Origin: Gammaproteobacteria bacterium
GTDB taxonomy: Bacteria; Pseudomonadota; Gammaproteobacteria; DSM-26407
Direction: 5' to 3'
Length of the DNA stretch: 5,535 bases
NCBI GenBank assembly: GCA_028694565.1
Contig: JAQVKR010000204.1
Coordinates: 1-5,535, forward strand
The translations under genes and the position numbers were made by a program. Of the stretch, positions 4,348 to 5,535 are shown one piece after another. Each line of letters starts with the position of its first letter. Position 1 is the first letter of the stretch. The notes under the pieces were generated by a model, which made no database searches, was not told the DNA's origin, and saw only the letters and a program-made list of their open reading frames with translations.

Positions 4348-4581
4348 TCAGGGCGATGGCTTCATGTAGGCCGCCATCTTGCCGGCGATCTCGCGGGCCA
4401 CACCCTGCCACGCCGCGGGGGACACCGGACCTCCCTCCATCGCGGCCAGCTCATCGGGCGTGGCCTTCGCCACGGCCTCGGCGTGTTTGACCACCGCATC
4501 CACCACGAACACCTGCGACAGGGCGCCGTAGGCCGAGAACTCCATTACATCGACAATCCGCTCCACATTGGTCTTGCACAT
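4348..4581 (-). CDS. Small helical protein of unknown function (77 aa)
   Basis: Starts at the ATG at 4581-4579, with AAGGAG about 7 bases upstream. The predicted protein opens MCKTNVERIVDVMEFSAYGA and continues with an ALSQVFVVDAVVKHAEAVAKA stretch (about 20-40) that would form a long amphipathic helix; a proline/glycine-rich turn follows, and a second helix from WQGVAREIAGKM runs to the end. No membrane segment is convincing and there is no signal peptide. I recall similar short FxAYGALSQVF-type hypothetical proteins on ICEs but know no function. It follows the 201-aa gene after a 64-bp gap holding a strong hairpin, and precedes leader copy B. Coding is well supported by start, ribosome binding site and GC-rich third codon positions. 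Confidence 0.82.
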   Translation of the reverse strand: MCKTNVERIVDVMEFSAYGALSQVFVVDAVVKHAEAVAKATPDELAAMEGGPVSPAAWQGVAREIAGKMAAYMKPSP

Positions 4582-4613
4582 GGACGTTGCTCCTTGTCCG
4601 AATCGTGAAAGGG

Positions 4614-4637
4614 GCCCACCCCACGAACGGAGTGGGC
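4614..4637 (-). promoter_or_regulatory. UUCG-capped hairpin in the leader of the 77-aa gene
   Basis: On the minus strand, GCCCACTCCG and TGGGGTGGGC (4628-4637 with 4614-4623) form a 10-bp stem closed by a TTCG loop, with two wobble pairs that are G-U only on this strand. It begins 9 bases after the stop codon of the 201-aa gene and is followed by CCCTTTCACG, then the AAGGAG of the 77-aa gene. It lacks the GGGG-CrCnC-CCCC layout of the other leaders. It could be a weak terminator or attenuator, or a stabilising 3' hairpin. Confidence 0.45.
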
Positions 4638-4645
4638 GGTGATCA

Positions 4646-5251
4646 TCAGGCCGCGGCGGACTTCGTCGCCTCCGGCTCCAGCGTCAGGCGCCCGATCCGC
4701 ACCAGCCGGGATACGTGCATCTCCACCGCCTCGCGATCGGACAGGTCGAGCCGCCAGGCGCCAACCTGGTAGCCGGGCAGCCGCTCCACCCAGCCGTACT
4801 CCCGACACAGCGCCAGCAGCTCGGCGCTCCAGTGCTCGAGCACCGGAACCCACAGGGTCTGCCGGAGCAGCGCCCACAGCCGCTCCTCGATGCACGCCTC
4901 CGGCTCATCCCGGTGGAGCAGCAGGGCCCGGCCGTTGGCCCGGTCGGGCTCCACGGCCAGGCGGTCATAGAGCCAGGCGTGTACGAGTTCGCCGAAGACC
5001 GTACCGCTCCGGCGGGCCGTGGTCTTGACCAGCCGATCGGCGTCGATGGACGTGACCAGGCACGCCCCGTCCCGGCCGCGCTGCCCAATCCGGAAGGAGC
5101 GAAGACCGCCCTCCCGCTCGGATACCGACAGCCGGGCGAAGAACTCCTGCAGCGCCGTGTCACGGCCCCAGAGGGAGAGAAAGTGCGGCGCGCCGTCGTC
5201 GATCAGGTGGGCGTCGCAGAAGATGCCCGGCACTCCGGATAGCTGAAGCAT
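4646..5251 (-). CDS. Unknown protein (201 aa)
   Basis: The start is the ATG at 5251-5249, chosen for the GAGGAGG about 6 bases upstream; the open frame goes 18 codons further, but through leader hairpins. The product opens MLQLSGVPGIFCDAHLIDDG. The middle has charged LSVSEREGGLRSFRIGQRG and VTSIDADRLVKTTARRSGTV stretches. An FGELVHAWLYDRL helix lies near residues 85-97, two Trp-rich helices (ERLWALLRQTLWVPVLEHW) follow at about 122-145, and an LSDREAVEMHVSRLVRIGRL segment lies near the C-terminus. No signal peptide, membrane helix or known catalytic motif is visible. I do not recognise the family. It sits upstream in the same gene row as the 77-aa and DUF932 genes and has its own compact leader element, suggesting it belongs to the same accessory module. 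Clearly coding by composition and start. Confidence 0.85.
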   Translation of the reverse strand: MLQLSGVPGIFCDAHLIDDGAPHFLSLWGRDTALQEFFARLSVSEREGGLRSFRIGQRGRDGACLVTSIDADRLVKTTARRSGTVFGELVHAWLYDRLAVEPDRANGRALLLHRDEPEACIEERLWALLRQTLWVPVLEHWSAELLALCREYGWVERLPGYQVGAWRLDLSDREAVEMHVSRLVRIGRLTLEPEATKSAAA

Positions 5252-5271
5252 GGTGTTGCCTCCTCGGTAAA

Positions 5272-5314
5272 GCGCGCCGGGGCCGCCACCCGCCGGGGCG
5301 CGCACCCCGGCGGG
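5272..5314 (-). promoter_or_regulatory. Compact leader element of the 201-aa gene with two competing folds
   Basis: On the minus strand a perfect 10-bp hairpin CCCGCCGGGG/CCCCGGCGGG (5305-5314 with 5289-5298, loop TGCGCG) competes with a 7-bp helix GCGCGCC/GGCGCGC (5297-5303 with 5272-5278). The CCC-GCC-GGGG start and the GGGG-TGCGCG-CCCC spacing match the elements before radC, DUF932, the methyltransferase, the 87-aa gene and the putative helicase. It ends about 20 bases before the ATG, just upstream of GAGGAGG. Confidence 0.5.
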
Positions 5315-5333
5315 TTGGTGAATCGTTCAGCTG

Positions 5334-5534
5334 CTAGTAGGGCACATCCCTGCCGAGGCTGAACGGGAAGATGACGTAGGCTGACTCAAGGCGCCCGAGC
5401 TCGTTGGGCACGAGGGTCCGGGCCACGCGTATGTCACCCTCGGGACAGCGCGCACGCATCACTTCGACGCACGCATCGGCACCCGCCTGCGACCACGCAT
5501 AGGCAACGCCGGCCCGAGTTCCGTTGGAGTCCAT
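5334..5534 (-). CDS. Small unknown protein, possibly cut by the window edge (66 aa visible)
   Basis: An open frame runs from an ATG at 5534-5532 to TAG at 5336-5334. Only one base lies upstream of that ATG, so I cannot tell whether it is the true start or an internal methionine of a longer gene. The peptide contains YAWSQAGADACVEVMRARCP and ends FPFSLGRDVPY; codon third positions are GC-rich like the neighbours, and no hydrophobic segment or known motif is visible. Its stop lies 82 bases before the ATG of the 201-aa gene, with a compact leader hairpin between. Function unknown. Confidence 0.6.
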   Translation of the reverse strand: MDSNGTRAGVAYAWSQAGADACVEVMRARCPEGDIRVARTLVPNELGRLESAYVIFPFSLGRDVPY

Positions 5535-5535
5535 G

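Noticed and set aside
4715..5242. Plus-strand frame opposite the 201-aa gene
   Set aside because: Shadow; the minus-strand frame has the good ribosome binding site and the more natural protein composition.
5252..5333. Sigma-70 promoters in the intergenic gaps
   Set aside because: I saw no convincing -35/-10 pair on the minus strand in any gap, so transcription starts are left unannotated.
1..5535. tRNA or rRNA genes
   Set aside because: No cloverleaf with a T-loop GTTCRA box or conserved rRNA segment was recognised on either strand.

Overview
The window is GC-rich (well over 60% by eye). Every convincing gene reads leftwards, on the minus strand. Gene content and order point to the conserved non-mobilisation core of a proteobacterial integrative and conjugative element or large plasmid: a DUF932 protein, a short RadC-type JAMM protein, a DUF6094-type SAM-dependent methyltransferase and, at the left edge, the first 32 residues of what is probably a large DEAD/DEAH (strawberry-notch-like) helicase. 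The host is most likely a high-GC gamma- or betaproteobacterium. I cannot name it, and the assignment to an ICE rests on remembered gene order, not on an integrase, relaxase or att site seen here.

Layout in the direction of transcription (right to left): C-terminal part of a small unknown protein (5534-5334); 201-aa unknown protein (5251-4646); 77-aa unknown protein (4581-4348); 261-bp structured leader; DUF932 protein (4086-3286); 222-bp structured leader; RadC (3063-2587); a coupled 59-aa CxxC mini-protein (2576-2397); hairpin and short leader; DUF6094 methyltransferase (2271-1156); 134-aa acidic protein (1141-737); 249-bp structured leader; 87-aa protein (487-224); short leader; start of the putative helicase (98-1). 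Starts were chosen by AG-rich ribosome binding sites 5-9 bases upstream.

The most interesting content is non-coding. Three intergenic leaders (488-736, 3064-3285, 4087-4347) fold on the minus strand into the same multi-stem RNA. Two are about 92% identical. The third, upstream of radC, has a mostly different sequence but the same order of helices. The differences compensate in stems, many wobble pairs are G-U only when read on the minus strand, and two pseudoknots are suggested, each with covarying partners. A compact C/G-rich two-stem element next to the ribosome binding site ends these leaders and also precedes the methyltransferase, the 201-aa gene and the putative helicase. Leader RNAs ahead of radC, methyltransferase and other DNA-related genes were described before as the 'radC RNA motif' (Rfam, RF01754 from memory). 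I cannot check here whether that family covers the long domain, the compact element, both or neither.

The arrangement suggests a set of DNA-processing and accessory genes of a mobile element, each carrying its own copy of a common cis-acting RNA, so that one signal or one RNA-binding factor could tune them together. The effector and the direction of control are unknown.
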